The notes below the pieces were generated by a model, which was not told where the DNA came from, made no database searches, and saw only the letters and a program-made list of their open reading frames with translations. From Nymphaea colorata (Eukaryota > Streptophyta > Magnoliopsida > Nymphaeales > Nymphaeaceae): a stretch of DNA of 64,000 bases. The stretch spans positions 3,382,517 through 3,446,516 of the forward strand of contig NW_022204507.1 of the NCBI RefSeq assembly GCF_008831285.2. Reading direction: 5' to 3'. Positions 1-11,029 of this stretch are shown here, piece by piece; position 1 is the stretch's first letter, and each line of letters starts with the position of its first letter. A program made the translations under genes and the position numbers.

Positions 1-2042
1 ATCAGGCTGATTGAGTGTATATATATGTATTTTTAAATCCTAGAATTTGATATTTCAAAGAATCTTGGAACATCAAGTTGAGATCCTAAAATACTTGTTT
101 CAGCTCAAAGGAAGCTACTAATTTGTCAATGTCTATGAAATTAGACCGAATCCTAGTCTTGCCTAATCAGCATGTAGAGAGTAGCTTCTAATATGGCTGA
201 TATTCATGATTTCGACTTCACATTTTCAATTTTGCAATTGGTTTGGTTTTCAAATTAATACATCACAAAATTCAGCCAAAAGCTGTAAATAAAATTCACA
301 AAACCGCAAAAGAAATTTTGTCAAATTCTCTCAACATACTATACTAATTTGCATAGCCTTGAGATTTAAAACCAAATTGGAGTAAACATGCTTCTAAAAT
401 GTGTTTTGCATTCCAACATGTACTTTAATGGAAAAATAGATGTATATATTCAAAATATGTATATATGTTTCATCAATTTCAAGATTTAATCTATCAAATT
501 ACATTTTACTTTGAAGACAGATCTCCAAAGTAGACATTTCTTAATTTGCAACCATTAATCAGTACATGGTCTGTTCTATAATCATTTTAACATGAGGAAC
601 TGGAGGTTTTCCACGTTTTTCCCATTCTAAAACTGGGATTTTTCATTCAATTTTCAGATTTCACTTTCAAGTTTAAGAATTTTATCTATGTCAAGCTTAT
701 GGACTGCATTGTAGTAGTTATACTTGATCCAATACCAAGTATAGCCTAGACATTGTACTACATATCCAATTTAATATAAATTTGCTCTTTATTTCATGAA
801 TGCATGTATGTTGTATAAAAAATTAACACGTGTAGATGCATGGAGAGTTAGTGAGAGTGAAGAATGTATGCACGCATATAGTTTATTTTCTTAATTCATG
901 CCTGTGTTCACTATCTAATTCACACACACATGCACCATCTCTAGAAAGTAAGTGAACAATTCAAGTTACAAAACATGACCGAGCTATATTGCAACAAAGA
1001 ATTTGGAATCTCACTTAGTTTGAAAAAGAATACAAGAATCCTATCAATCTTGCCAAAAATATATTTGGACATAAATTTTTTTATAAAACATTGGAATCCC
1101 TATTTTTCCAAAAAAAAGCTTTACTTGAAAAATTTACAATCTTCTCTAAAAAGAGAACTTCTACAATTTCAATTCAAAGTTCCTATCTTTTAATAAACCA
1201 ATTTTCAAATTTGATCAATTGATCCATTTTTTCAAGCTAAACAACTATTTAAGTCAATTCATTTTCGAATTTACTTTAAACTAAGTTCAAAATTTTGATC
1301 CAAGATTGCATATTAACTTCAAGTTCATGAACTAAAACTCCAATTTTCAACTATTTACAAATCAAATCATCAGTTTACAAATATAATTTCCAACCAAATT
1401 ACTTAAACTCTCAAATTTTTAGATCAAATCAATGGTGCCAACTAGAATCAATTTTGAACAATTTTCAATTTTGCCAAAATTGAAAAGAATTTGCCCAAAT
1501 TTCTAAAAAAGTTGAATTTCTAAATAACTTGTCAAAACCAATTAGATTTTCAAATAACTTGTTTAAAATCCATATCATTTTATCTAAAACATGTCAAACG
1601 TTGGTTGTTCAAAATTTAGTTCAAATGAACTTCAAATCAAATTTCAAACCCTTATGCACAAACATATATAATGCATCAATCGAATGACTTGTACAACTTT
1701 TGAGAATGCTTAGTCTTAGGTCCAATTATCCATGTTAAAGGTGGGGAGACATGGTTAGACCTCGTACCAGTAGGCGGATCCCATTCTCTTGCTAGACATC
1801 AATTGCATGCAAACCCTCATTCAGGGGAGGGGAGCAAATAGATGGCATGCCTGGTGGCATCCATTATAGTTCGTCTAAGGATTTTTTAGGTCATGTACAA
1901 GTCATTTTAACATTGCTAGACATCAATTGCATGCAACCCTTCATGACCATACCTACCGGCATCATGCATATTGTATTGCAGAGGAAGAAGGCAGAGAACA
2001 AGAGAAACTTCTAGTTGGGTGTCACCAGATCAAGTTACTAAG
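1..2042. repeat. Segmental duplication D, left copy (direct repeat of 57111-58804)
   Basis: AT-rich non-coding sequence. Base 1 aligns with base 57111 and similarity runs to the insertion point of Copia-1 at 2042, matching 58804 in the other copy. Two large differences are visible. About 390 bases here (roughly 875-1265) are replaced in the other copy by a short triplicated motif, and around 1790-1820 this copy carries a second version of a segment that recurs at about 1917. The left edge of the window cuts the repeat, so its true start is unknown. No convincing gene is seen; the reading frame at 975-1193 is AT-rich and has no family features. Confidence 0.9.
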
Positions 2043-2297
2043 TGTAGAAACACGAACAAGAAGAGGAAGAGAAACAACGATCACGATGTAACGTGGAAAA
2101 CCCTCAACAAGAGGGAAAAAAACCACGAATGAGGAGGAGCCGGTGCCCACTAGCGCCAGACTCTCTCTCTCCTTAGTCTTTCATTCACACCTTAAGGATT
2201 AGGGTTACACGACTTAAATAATGCCCAACAAGGGCTACAAGCTGGATCGGATCAGGATCCAAACCCGGTCCCGAGACCCATCTAACATACTTCAACA
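2043..2297 (-). repeat. 3' LTR of Copia-1
   Basis: A 255-base terminal repeat starting TGTAGAAACAC and ending TTCAACA on the plus strand, so it has the canonical TG...CA ends. The first 178 or so bases recur at 6222-6400. They differ there only by three one-base length changes in short homopolymers (A7/A6, C2/C3, T3/T2), with no substitution seen by eye. Confidence 0.95.
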
Positions 2298-3353
2298 CTC
2301 CCCCTCAAGTTGGGCATACATATCAAACATGCCCAACTTGGATACATTTCTCTCAAATGAGGTCGAAGATAAAGCCTTCATCAGAACATCAGCTGTTTGG
2401 TCTTCAGATCTCATGTAAGGAAGTACAAGTTCTTTAGCATCAATTCTCTCTCGAATGAAATGCCGGTCAATCTCAACATGCTTTGTTCTGTCATGAAGCA
2501 CAGGGTTGTTGGCCAAGTTAATTGCGGACTTGTTATCGCAATACATCTTCATTGGTTCTTCAACCTTTATACCAATATCAGTCAACAATACTTTCGGCCA
2601 CAAAAGCTCAGAAACTCCCATAGCAACAGCTCTGTATTCTGCTTCAGCACTGGAATGCGAACAAACATCTTGCCTTTTACTTCTCCACACTATGAGATTC
2701 CCTCCCAAATAAATACAATAGCCAGAGGTGGACCTCCTAGTGTCAATACAGCCTGCCCAGTCTGCATCTGAATAACCTTCAATCCCAAGAGTGTCTTGCT
2801 TGACATATAAGAGACCTTTGCCTGGATTCCTCTTCAAGTAGCACAAGATCCTGTCAACAGCCTTCAAGTGGGCATCCGTGGGAGCATGCATGAACTGGTT
2901 CATCACATTCACAGCAAAGGTAATATCAGGTCTAGTGAGAGTAAGATAAATTAACTTCCCTACAAGACATTGATATCTTCTTTTTGCCTCTTCACAGAGT
3001 GGCTCCCCGTCTCTAAGACTTAGCTTATGGCCAGCATCTAGAGGAGTAGAAGCTGGTCTACACCCTAGTTTCCCAGTCTCCTTTAACAAATCTAGAGTGT
3101 ACTTCCGTTGATTTAGCACAAGGCTAGTCCCAGACCTAGCAATTTCTATGCCAAGAAAGTATTTCAACTTACCAAGGTCCTTAAGATCAAACTCAATCGC
3201 CAACAGTTTCTTTAACTTCATTATTTCATCTTCATCATCACCTGTGACAATCATATCGTCAACATATACGAACAAAATAGTAACCTTTTGCTCATTTCTC
3301 TTCACAAAGAGTGTATGATCTCCATTCCCTTGATGGTATCCACATTGTCTCAT
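2292..3353 (-). CDS. Copia-1 reverse transcriptase (C-terminal part) and RNase H
   Basis: This 353-residue open frame begins in the RT palm and runs through RNase H. The RT catalytic motif appears as [13 protein letters not shown], followed by [12 protein letters not shown]. The RNase H part shows [10 protein letters not shown], the [11 protein letters not shown] connection, [18 protein letters not shown] and [13 protein letters not shown], the usual copia landmarks. The enzyme copies element RNA into DNA and degrades the RNA template in cytoplasmic virus-like particles. The stop codon lies six bases inside the LTR. The first methionine is probably not a true start: the frame continues the polyprotein of 3350-3601 after a one-base shift near 3360. 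This is the best-preserved coding segment in the window. Confidence 0.93.
   Translation of the reverse strand: MRQCGYHQGNGDHTLFVKRNEQKVTILFVYVDDMIVTGDDEDEIMKLKKLLAIEFDLKDLGKLKYFLGIEIARSGTSLVLNQRKYTLDLLKETGKLGCRPASTPLDAGHKLSLRDGEPLCEEAKRRYQCLVGKLIYLTLTRPDITFAVNVMNQFMHAPTDAHLKAVDRILCYLKRNPGKGLLYVKQDTLGIEGYSDADWAGCIDTRRSTSGYCIYLGGNLIVWRSKRQDVCSHSSAEAEYRAVAMGVSELLWPKVLLTDIGIKVEEPMKMYCDNKSAINLANNPVLHDRTKHVEIDRHFIRERIDAKELVLPYMRSEDQTADVLMKALSSTSFERNVSKLGMFDMYAQLEGEC
2298..2308 (-). other. Polypurine tract of Copia-1
   Basis: CTCCCCCTCAA on the plus strand reads as a purine-rich TTGAGGGGGAG on the element strand, directly adjoining the 3' LTR. This is the plus-strand priming site position for reverse transcription. 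Confidence 0.85.
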
Positions 3354-3846
3354 GAAAGTCTGAGTCGTTCAAACCATGCTCGAGGAGATTGCTTGAGCCC
3401 ATATAAAGCTTTCCTTAGCTTGCAACATTTTCCAGGTTCCTCATATCCTGGAGGCATACACATATATACTTCCTCTTCAAGGTCTCCATTGAGAAATGCG
3501 TTCTTGACATCAAGTTGGTACATCTTCCACTCCTTCATCACAGCTAAAGAGATAATGACTCTGATAGTCTTCATCTTCGCAACAGGAGCAAAGGTCTCCA
3601 AATAATCAATCCCATATTTCTGACTAAACCCTTGGCCACAAGACGAGCTTTGTATCTTTCAACACTCCCATCTGGTTTGTACTTGACGGTGTAGACCCAC
3701 TTAGATCCAACCAAGTGAGCCGCCTCAGGAATCTTTACAACTTCCCATGTCATGTTTCTTCGCAAGGCTTCCATCTCTTCTTGCATTGCATAAGTCCACT
3801 TAGGATCACTCTGAGCCTCAGCAACATTCCTGGGAATCATAGTCAA
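3350..3846 (-). pseudogene. Copia-1 reverse transcriptase N-terminal part, frameshifted
   Basis: Two overlapping frames carry the start of the RT domain. The upstream one (3571-3846) has DPKWTYAMQEEMEAL and [20 protein letters not shown], ending in KARLVAKG. The downstream one (3350-3601) has [32 protein letters not shown] and [19 protein letters not shown]. These are the standard copia RT blocks in order. The join near 3610 and the join to the next frame near 3360 each look like loss of one base. The substitution pattern is mild, so in life this may be one open frame with the RNase H segment. Confidence 0.9.
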
Positions 3847-4072
3847 AGAAAGAGAAGATACAAAGCATTTGTAGTCCTTGCTCAGTCTAGAATATGAAAC
3901 AAAGTTACCAATAGGATGTTGAGTACATGACCTGACACCCTTTCGCAGGGCGATGGGAAGCTCTTCACTAGCAGCAACAGTCTGAATCTCTTCTTCAACA
4001 GGTTGCTTCTGCTCACGACTTGGTCATCCAGGGAAGGACTAATTGGATTGGGAGTAGAATTCTCACCACCTG

Positions 4073-5190
4073 TCATCTCATCTGTACAAACTTTCGCCTA
4101 GAGTAAACTTGCCCAAATAGACGATTGCACTTCTCTTCTGCCTCTGTGGAACACTCTCCATTTTTCTCCTGTTCATGCACCTCACTGGATGGACCAACGG
4201 AGTCACGCCTGTAGTCCAAAAAATCTGTAAACTGAATTTCCTGACTCGGAGAATACTCTTCCTGTGACATAGAGTACTCCCCCTGAAGAGGATTCTCACC
4301 AAAATAGGAAACATGTTCAAGGAAAGTGACATCTTTGGTAACATAGGCCCGACCAGTGGAAGGGTCTCGACACTTGTACCCTTTTTGAGTGGGAGAATAC
4401 CCTAAAAAAATGCCCTTAATAGATCTTGGATCAAGCTTTTTAATGTGAGGACTATGATTGTGAATAAAGCAAACACAACCAAAAACTCTGAGTGGAAGAG
4501 AGAAAGGTTCACGACTCCCCGGTAACAAGAGTGAGGCGTCTTCCCATTCAACACACGACTAGGCAACCGGTTTATAAGATACGCACTGGTCAGTACAGCA
4601 TCCCCCAATACTTTTTTGGAACATGACGTTGAAAAAGAAGAGCCGAGTCATATTCAATAACTGACGATTTTTTCGTTCAGCAACTCCATTTTGAGGAGGG
4701 GTATAACTACAGGAAGTCTCATGAACAATTCCCTTTTTTGAAAGAAGCTATCAACAGACTGGCACATATACTCTCGAGCATTGTCAGATCGAAATGTCTT
4801 AACAGATGCTCCATATTGAGTTTCCACATAAGCAATGAAAGTCTCTATGACAGTAGGAACTTCACTACGGTCTTTCAGCAAGTAGACAATAGTGTTACGA
4901 GAATAATCATCTATAAAGGTGATAAAATATTGAAAACCATGACAAGAAGGAATCCCTGCAGGCCCCCACACATCAGAATGAATCATGGCAAATACCTCAT
5001 TAGACCGATGGCTAGACAAAGGGTATGAAGCCCTAACATGTTTGGCCAGGTGACAGACATCACAAGACACCATAGTCATATCTAACCTGGAACATATATC
5101 AGGAAACAACTGTCTAAGAAGGCCAAAAGGCAAGTGTCCAAGGCGCTCATGCCAACGTAGAAGCAACTGAAGGGAGTCCTCTCTATTCTT
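4073..5190 (-). pseudogene. Copia-1 GAG-pre-integrase and integrase, frameshifted
   Basis: The zinc-binding pre-integrase motif is present as RWHERLGH followed by CDVCHLAKH. The catalytic core shows the first aspartate in MIHSDVWGP and the second in TFRSDNAREY. The block with the third catalytic residue (glutamate, GVAERKN type) is in another frame, after a one-base shift in an A run near 4735. The C-terminal part at 4073-4528 has RVFGCVCFIHNH and GIFLGYSPTQKGYKC, then the acidic linker before RT. A further shift lies near 4530. The integrase inserts the element DNA into the chromosome. All three catalytic residues are encoded, so the break is only in reading frame. Confidence 0.9.
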
Positions 5191-5287
5191 CGTGGCTGGC
5201 TGACTGCCATCATGAGAGCCTGAGCAGCACGCATAGGTAAACGATAGAGCCCGTCAGAAGCTAGACCAATCCCAATCCTCTTCCCTG

Positions 5288-5719
5288 TCACCAAGTCTGC
5301 ATAACACAGCGATCAGCGGAAAATATAAGTTCGCAATTTAACTCCTTCGTGATCTTGCTAACCGACAAGAGATTCAAGGGAATATGAGGAACATGTAGAG
5401 CATTGTGGACTAAGAACTTGTTCAAAAGTGGGAGACTCCCTTTTCCAGCCACAGAGATAGATGAACCATCGGCAAGGGAAACACGATCCTTTCCTGATGA
5501 AAGCTTATACCCATGAAAGACCTTAGGATCGCTGGTCATGTGGTGAGTAGCGCCACTGTCAATGATCCACTCCCTCATATGGCAATTTGCCATCACGTCT
5601 ATAGATGAAGAAGCTGCCATAATCACAGATAGTCCAACAAGAGAGGCACCGGTGACAACGGAGAGCACCAACGGGCAGTAATATCCTTGGATAAAGTCAC
5701 AAGAACGAGAAAAAATCAA
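5288..5719 (-). CDS. Copia-1 protease region
   Basis: The retropepsin signature REWIIDSGATHHMTSD is present with the catalytic aspartate intact, followed by LADGSSISVAGKGS and LHVPHIPLNLLSVSK, as in plant copia proteases. The frame ends at 5288 and continues in another frame at 5082-5294, an apparent one-base loss. The protease releases the mature proteins from the polyprotein. Upstream of the signature, the residues do not resemble a gag zinc knuckle, which supports an internal deletion or replacement of gag. Confidence 0.85.
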   Translation of the reverse strand: MIFSRSCDFIQGYYCPLVLSVVTGASLVGLSVIMAASSSIDVMANCHMREWIIDSGATHHMTSDPKVFHGYKLSSGKDRVSLADGSSISVAGKGSLPLLNKFLVHNALHVPHIPLNLLSVSKITKELNCELIFSADRCVMQTW

Positions 5720-5929
5720 GTTCTATCTAGAAAGGAACGATAAAGAGAGAGAGGTAATATCTTCACCGGATTCCCAATCAACCCCAAGAGTGAACGGAAT
5801 GTCGATTGGGGGAAACGATCGTCGATGTCGCTCGACGGAAGCGGTTCCTTCTCTCTCTCGGACGATGGCGCAAAAAGGCAATGGCGCAAGGGACAACGGT
5901 GACGGCGCAAAAACGACGCCGCAAGAGTG

Positions 5930-6140
5930 GCTGCGATGGCGATGGCGCAAAGGGTGACACCGGCGGCGGCGGAAACAGCGACGGTGGTATTGGGTACAGC
6001 GGCGGCAGCGGCGGCAGCAGCGGCGGAAGCGGCAGCAGCGGCGGCGGCGGCAGCGGCGGTGGCGGCAGCGGCGGCGGCGGTGGCAGCGGCGGTGGCGGTG
6101 GCTGCTGAAGCGGTGGCTGCTGCAGCGGCGGCTGCAATGG
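5930..6140. repeat. GGC/CCG trinucleotide-rich low-complexity tract inside Copia-1
   Basis: About 200 bases of imperfect GGC, AGC and GGT triplets. On the element strand the open frame 5778-6137 reads as a proline, leucine and glutamine run with stretches such as QQPPPPPLPPPPP. It occupies the place where gag should begin. Both plus and minus strands have long open frames here, which is a composition effect, so I do not call either of them a gene. Confidence 0.9.
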
Positions 6141-6209
6141 TGGCGATGGTAACGGTGAGAGATATTAGGGTTGGAACTTCACAACCCTAAAAGTTTCTCA
6201 ACCTCGTCG

Positions 6210-6221
6210 GCTCTGATACCA
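6210..6221 (-). other. Primer-binding site of Copia-1
   Basis: GCTCTGATACCA on the plus strand reads TGGTATCAGAGC on the element strand. This is the usual plant copia site complementary to initiator methionine tRNA, immediately next to the 5' LTR at 6222. Confidence 0.93.
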
Positions 6222-6400
6222 TGTAGAAACACGAACAAGAAGAGGAAGAGAAACAACGATCACGATGTAACGTGGAAAACCCTCAACAAGAGGGAAAAAA
6301 CCACGAATGAGGAGGAGCCGGTGCCCACTAGCGCCAGACTCTCTCTCTCCCTTAGTCTTCATTCACACCTTAAGGATTAGGGTTACACGACTTAAATAAT
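6222..6400 (-). repeat. 5' LTR of Copia-1, truncated by the gap
   Basis: Matches 2043-2221 almost base for base. By comparison with the other LTR about 75 further bases should lie in the gap. Confidence 0.93.
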
Positions 6401-6500
6401 NNNNNNNNNNNNNNNNNNNNNNNNNNNNNNNNNNNNNNNNNNNNNNNNNNNNNNNNNNNNNNNNNNNNNNNNNNNNNNNNNNNNNNNNNNNNNNNNNNNN
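6401..6500. other. Assembly gap (100 N)
   Basis: A run of exactly 100 N, which usually marks a gap of unknown size. The sequence after it does not continue segment D, although D is expected to resume after the LTR. Confidence 0.99.
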
Positions 6501-8594
6501 ACAATAACAATAAATGACACTTGCTCCCAAGGTGAAAACCATATCTTGTGAGGTTATTTTGAGTCTGAATGTGGTCAATAGAATAAACCATGCAAGAATT
6601 TTGGATCGTCCAGTATGAGGAAACTAGTTGACACCAGTTGGTTGAAGCAAGCTATATGCATGATGTATATAGAAACACCTTTCGCCATCTTGTGGCCATG
6701 AAAAAAAATGCTCTATGAAATAAATCCGTCTTTGACGGGTGAGAGGAGGAGAGAGTCAAGTCTTTCGAAAAATAAACCTATATCTGAAAGTATGACTATA
6801 TTATACCTGCATTCATGCATTTTTTTATGGTTGTTCATGAACACATCTGCGTACCATTTTATATATTTTTTTCGACATCTATCAACCATTCAATAGTATG
6901 ACTATAAACTATCTCTGATTATTTGAATAAAAGAGTATTTGATTATTTCCAACCCTTGGCATGGTATCTTCTGTTAGGACTTAACATATGATGCGTTCTG
7001 AAAGTGATCAACTGTTTGTATTTAATTTTAATTGTTTAGTTGTCTCGGCAACGCACATGCATTATTGTGAGGTTTTAGAAATAATTGCTCAAAACAATGG
7101 TTTCGATCAGATGGTTTTGTATATCTATTGGTTAAACTTTTTTTTTTGTCCCATGGCATATTCCATCCGTCGACTTTTCTCCCGCATACCAAGTCAAAAA
7201 AGTTTAACATATAATTTTTTTTCTGTTTGGATCGTTTTCCAATAGTGTCCTGTTAATTTCCTCCCTCAGAGGATTAATATTTCATATTCACAAGAACGCA
7301 TTCTTAAGTTGTTTGTGTGGCAAAACTCATTTTTTGAGGTAAAAACCAATTCTTCCTTCTAAGACACTGTTTCGTAAGAGTTTGGATGATAAGAAGTGCA
7401 AGTTTTACAACAAATTAATTTTGGAAAAAAATATTGTACCAAAATTAATTAAAAACAAAAAACTGTTTTTATTCTATATCCAAACATACAAGTCTGTTTT
7501 GCAAAACTAATTAAAAATAATTTTTAAAAAACTATTTTTCGTTAAATGTTTTTTTGTAGTGTGCCATTAAAATGCTAGCCCATCTGAGACTGAACGTACT
7601 GAAATATTTCCGCAATCTTTCACAAAATTATACAAAGTAGCTCGATTCTTGGTCAAATAGTAATTCATCAGTCAACTCTTAAAGATCAAGAAACGTGCAC
7701 TCAACTTTTTGGATAAATCTCAATGAGTTGCTTCGGCATGGAAGTCACTAAAATTATAAGGAATAATTTAAACAGTTGCCCTTTTATTGAAAATTATCCA
7801 TTTTAGTTTTCTCTTCCTTTGTAGATAATTTAGATTGAGATGAGTAATTTTGTAAATAATCCCTTTATTTTAATGGCTGATGCCGCTGCAGCTTCTTAAA
7901 CCCATTAATACATAAGTCGCTGATTTTCCATTGGCCCGTTCAGTGCCACGGCAAATTCAATACTTGGGAGACAATACCCTTGGAGTCTAGGCTTTACCTT
8001 TTCCTTTTGAGGAATTAGGACTTTCTCCAACACTTGAGCGCTCTACCTTGTCAATTAGAGTGTAATATTTTGCAGCTTTAGTAGTTTTCATGGAAATCAG
8101 ACTGAAGAACACTTTCGAGGACTCGCCAGCTCGATCAGTGAGTCTTGAAGGGTCAAGTTCAGCTGCACAGCCTCACTTTGGTGAGCGGGGAGGTTAGTGT
8201 GATGGAGAACCTGAGATCGGATGCAAACAATCAGTCGAAGGAGCGGAGCTTAGACCCGGCGGGGCACACTCACTCTAACGGCAGCCTTTTGGGAACAGCT
8301 GCTTAAGCCATTAAGTCTAGGTGCTTTCTAGAGGTTGCAGATGATAGTTATTCCTATTTGACCCTAAACTGATTGATCTAGCCAGGTTCAAACAAGCTCT
8401 ACCAGGCCTTCTAGGACCGAGCCCACGTATGTGGCAAAAATATGGGAACGACTTGTGGCTAGGGGTGAAAGTCCAAACAAGATCGGATATAGCTCATTTT
8501 CCTTGAAATCTATTCCAAAAGGAATCTTGGTGCATTGCAAAAGACCCGATCAATAAGTAGATTAATATTATATGTCTGAAAGAGAAGTCCACTT
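6501..8594. other. Non-coding, no gene recognised
   Basis: AT-rich up to about 7900, then more balanced. Short frames at 6708-6896 and 6988-7245 have no family features. A perfect 12-base inverted repeat AATTAATTTTGG / CCAAAATTAATT lies at 7413-7424 and 7439-7450. The stretch 7960-8500 is GC-richer and non-repetitive by eye, without a credible open frame. Confidence 0.6.
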
Positions 8595-9028
8595 AGGGCT
8601 GCACAACAAGTTGAGCCAGCTCGAGCTCGACTCGATCGAACTCACTCGTTCAAGCTCAACTTGAACCCGACTTGTTTATTAACGAGTTGAGCTTGAGTTC
8701 AAATGTATGCTCGAAATGTTAAACAAGTTGAGTTCGAGTTGTAAGAACTCAACTTGACTGGACTATACAATAAATATTGAATTATAACGACAAAAAATCT
8801 AAACGAGTAAAAACTAAATGAGTTAATACCGTTAGACAAGTTAAATGAAACAAGACATGTTTAACATAAATGAGTTCAGTGAGTCGAGTTTGAGCCCAAT
8901 GTTGTATCATCGAGTCAAGCTTGAGCTTGTTCTGGAGCTTGAGTCGAGTTTGACCACGAGTTTTCTGAGTGAAGTCGACTCGGACTGACCCAGCTAGAGC
9001 TCGACTTGACTCGTGCATGCAGCCCTGG
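8595..9028. mobile_element. hAT-like MITE with GAGCTCGA-rich interior (copy 1)
   Basis: Starts AGGGCTGCACAA and ends TGCATGCAGCCCTGG, giving an inverted terminal AGGGCTGCA / TGCAGCCCT. The flanks GTCCACTT (8587-8594) and GTCCACCA (9029-9036) agree in six of eight bases, which fits an old 8-bp hAT target duplication. The interior is filled with GAGCTCGAGTCGAGTTGAGC variants and has no transposase. It resembles the elements at 18591 and 49319. Confidence 0.75.
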
Positions 9029-11011
9029 GTCCACCAGATATTACAAGGAACGAAACCCTATTTTTAGGTTTTGGTATGAAAAACCAAGCCCTGGTCTGCC
9101 GAAGCCAAATCGAGCTATAAATGAACAAAAGGAAAAAACTGGAAGTCATTGGAATTTGGGAAATAGTTGGCTAATACAGGGCGTCTGACTCATTAATTAT
9201 ATGTCGGTTGATATCAACTAATTTGAAAGTGAATTTTTTGTTGTTTTTTTTTTCTATTTGTAGATAATAGTTACATAGAAAATATAAATTAATCAAGATC
9301 AGAATATGCCTAAGGACAGGTGTGATCCAAACAGAAAAATATATACCATGTTTAAAAAATATATACCAAGTTTGAAAACCCAGAAAACCAGCTATGCTTC
9401 ATGTCTATATTTGTTTCAACATGCGTGATGGTCGATCGAGCAGAAAATTTCATATGATCCTCCCCAATTTTTTGAGAAAATATGATAATAGATATTAAGA
9501 AAAATAACTTAGCAAATAGTATAACTAAAATGTTTTTGCTGTTTTTCGTAATTAAAAGAGAAACCAATTTTCTAAGCCTTTAACTTACTAATATTTCATT
9601 TGTGTTTTTTTTTTTAAAAATCAATGATATCTCTCCCCCCCTCTCTCTCGCTCCCCCCAAAAAAAAAAAAAAATAAATAAATAAAATTCAATTATTGGCT
9701 GTTCGTTCATTGGTGCACTGTTTATGATGTCCACTGTGCATGATGATCCACCTTACCAGCAAATGTTGTTGTTGTCTCAAAGATATGCACAATGAGCTAG
9801 AATCAACAAATTAGTTGGCACCATTTTGGGGATTTTGTTCAGTCTTGTTAGCAACCGACATGCACCACATTTATTAATGGCTTTTCAAAATATTTTTGCA
9901 AAAAACTTAATAGCTTCAATATTAATTAATTTTGAATAATTTACTGTGGAAATTTAATATCCTCCTATGTGTTAATTTCCAATCCTGATACCAATTAACT
10001 AAGCTAAACATGCCAAATTGTTTCGTTCTGACAACAAGGAAGAGATGCTTCTATATTTATTCAGAAATTAGTATATAGCTTTTATTGTTCCTTTAAGCAC
10101 CAAATTAGTTATATATCTTCAGGGAGTTCTTGACTTAAATATTGCTCTTTTAATATTATGGCAACATATTAGGTTAAAACTAGCTAAGTGATTTACAGGT
10201 TCTTACGTAACAGATTATGTGCTTTTCACAAGGATAAACAATAGGAATATTTGCAATTATTTGCTGCGTTAAGAATAAAATTCACATGAAATGGAGGCAC
10301 TTTGGGCGTTACTCTCTTCCACTATAAAACATGGGGAAACAAATGGAGGCTCCCAAAATGATAAAGGTAGGGGCGTACCCTGAGCAAGCTGTTACTGCAA
10401 CCAGATCCCAAAGGGAGGCACTAATTGGGACTTATTATATATGCACTGTTTTAATATATTTTAATATAATGTCTAGGAAGAAGAACTTAAATTAATTCAC
10501 GCATTATTGCACCGCAAACTACTCCATACATTAGATGGTCCGAGTAAATGACATGTCTATGATAAACCACAAAATAAGTAACCAACACATAGAAAGTTCA
10601 AAATTTTGAGACCCACTTTGTAAACTTAATTGATTTCCTCCATTCCTACCCACTTAGTATTACCTTTTAGTACTGCTTCATCATTTCAACCACTCAGATC
10701 CACATTTTACACGTAACTCAATCATTTTCTAGTGCACTATTCTCATTCAAAACATCTCATATTCCATCCTTTAATTTTATTAATTATTTTGAAGTCAATT
10801 AATTGCAAAACGTTGCATTCTTGGATGCATGTTCTATATGAACACCACATTCTTGGATACATGTTACAACACAATCACACCTTCAAATTTCTCGAAACTT
10901 CCACATGTGTGACAAGGAACACCATGATTCAATTTTACAGTTTTACAATGGGCGTAAAGAAAACAGAGTTAATAACACGGCTTTAACAATTAGTTTTCAT
11001 TTTTCATAACA
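9029..11011. other. AT-rich intergenic sequence, possibly ending in a Copia-2 LTR
   Basis: No coding potential beyond short AT-rich frames. A low-complexity patch of C/T runs, an A15 run and AAAT units lies at about 9607-9690. The last few hundred bases before 11012 should be the 3' LTR of Copia-2, because a polypurine-like tract follows and 11011 closes with AACA. No second copy is available to confirm its extent. Confidence 0.5.
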
Positions 11012-11029
11012 CCCCTCCTTCAAACTGGT

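Larger units (their letters stand above)
2043..6400 (-). mobile_element. Copia-1: young Ty1-copia LTR retrotransposon, gag-less, cut by an assembly gap
   Basis: The complete order on the minus strand is 5' LTR (6222 into the gap), primer-binding site (6210-6221), GC-rich leader, protease, integrase, reverse transcriptase, RNase H, polypurine tract (2298-2308) and 3' LTR (2043-2297). PR-IN-RT-RH is the Ty1-copia order. No gag capsid or zinc knuckle is seen between the primer site and the protease, where only about 500 bases of CCG-repeat sequence lie. The pol region carries several single-base frameshifts but no obvious nonsense substitutions. It is inserted in segment D, whose other copy at 57111-58804 lacks it. 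The right end and the target duplication are hidden by the N gap. Confidence 0.93.

Noticed and set aside
5778-6190. Poly-Gly/Ser (plus) and poly-Pro (minus) frames and the Ala-rich frame
   Set aside because: All arise from GGC/GCA triplets and are open in several frames. They are part of the Copia-1 leader.
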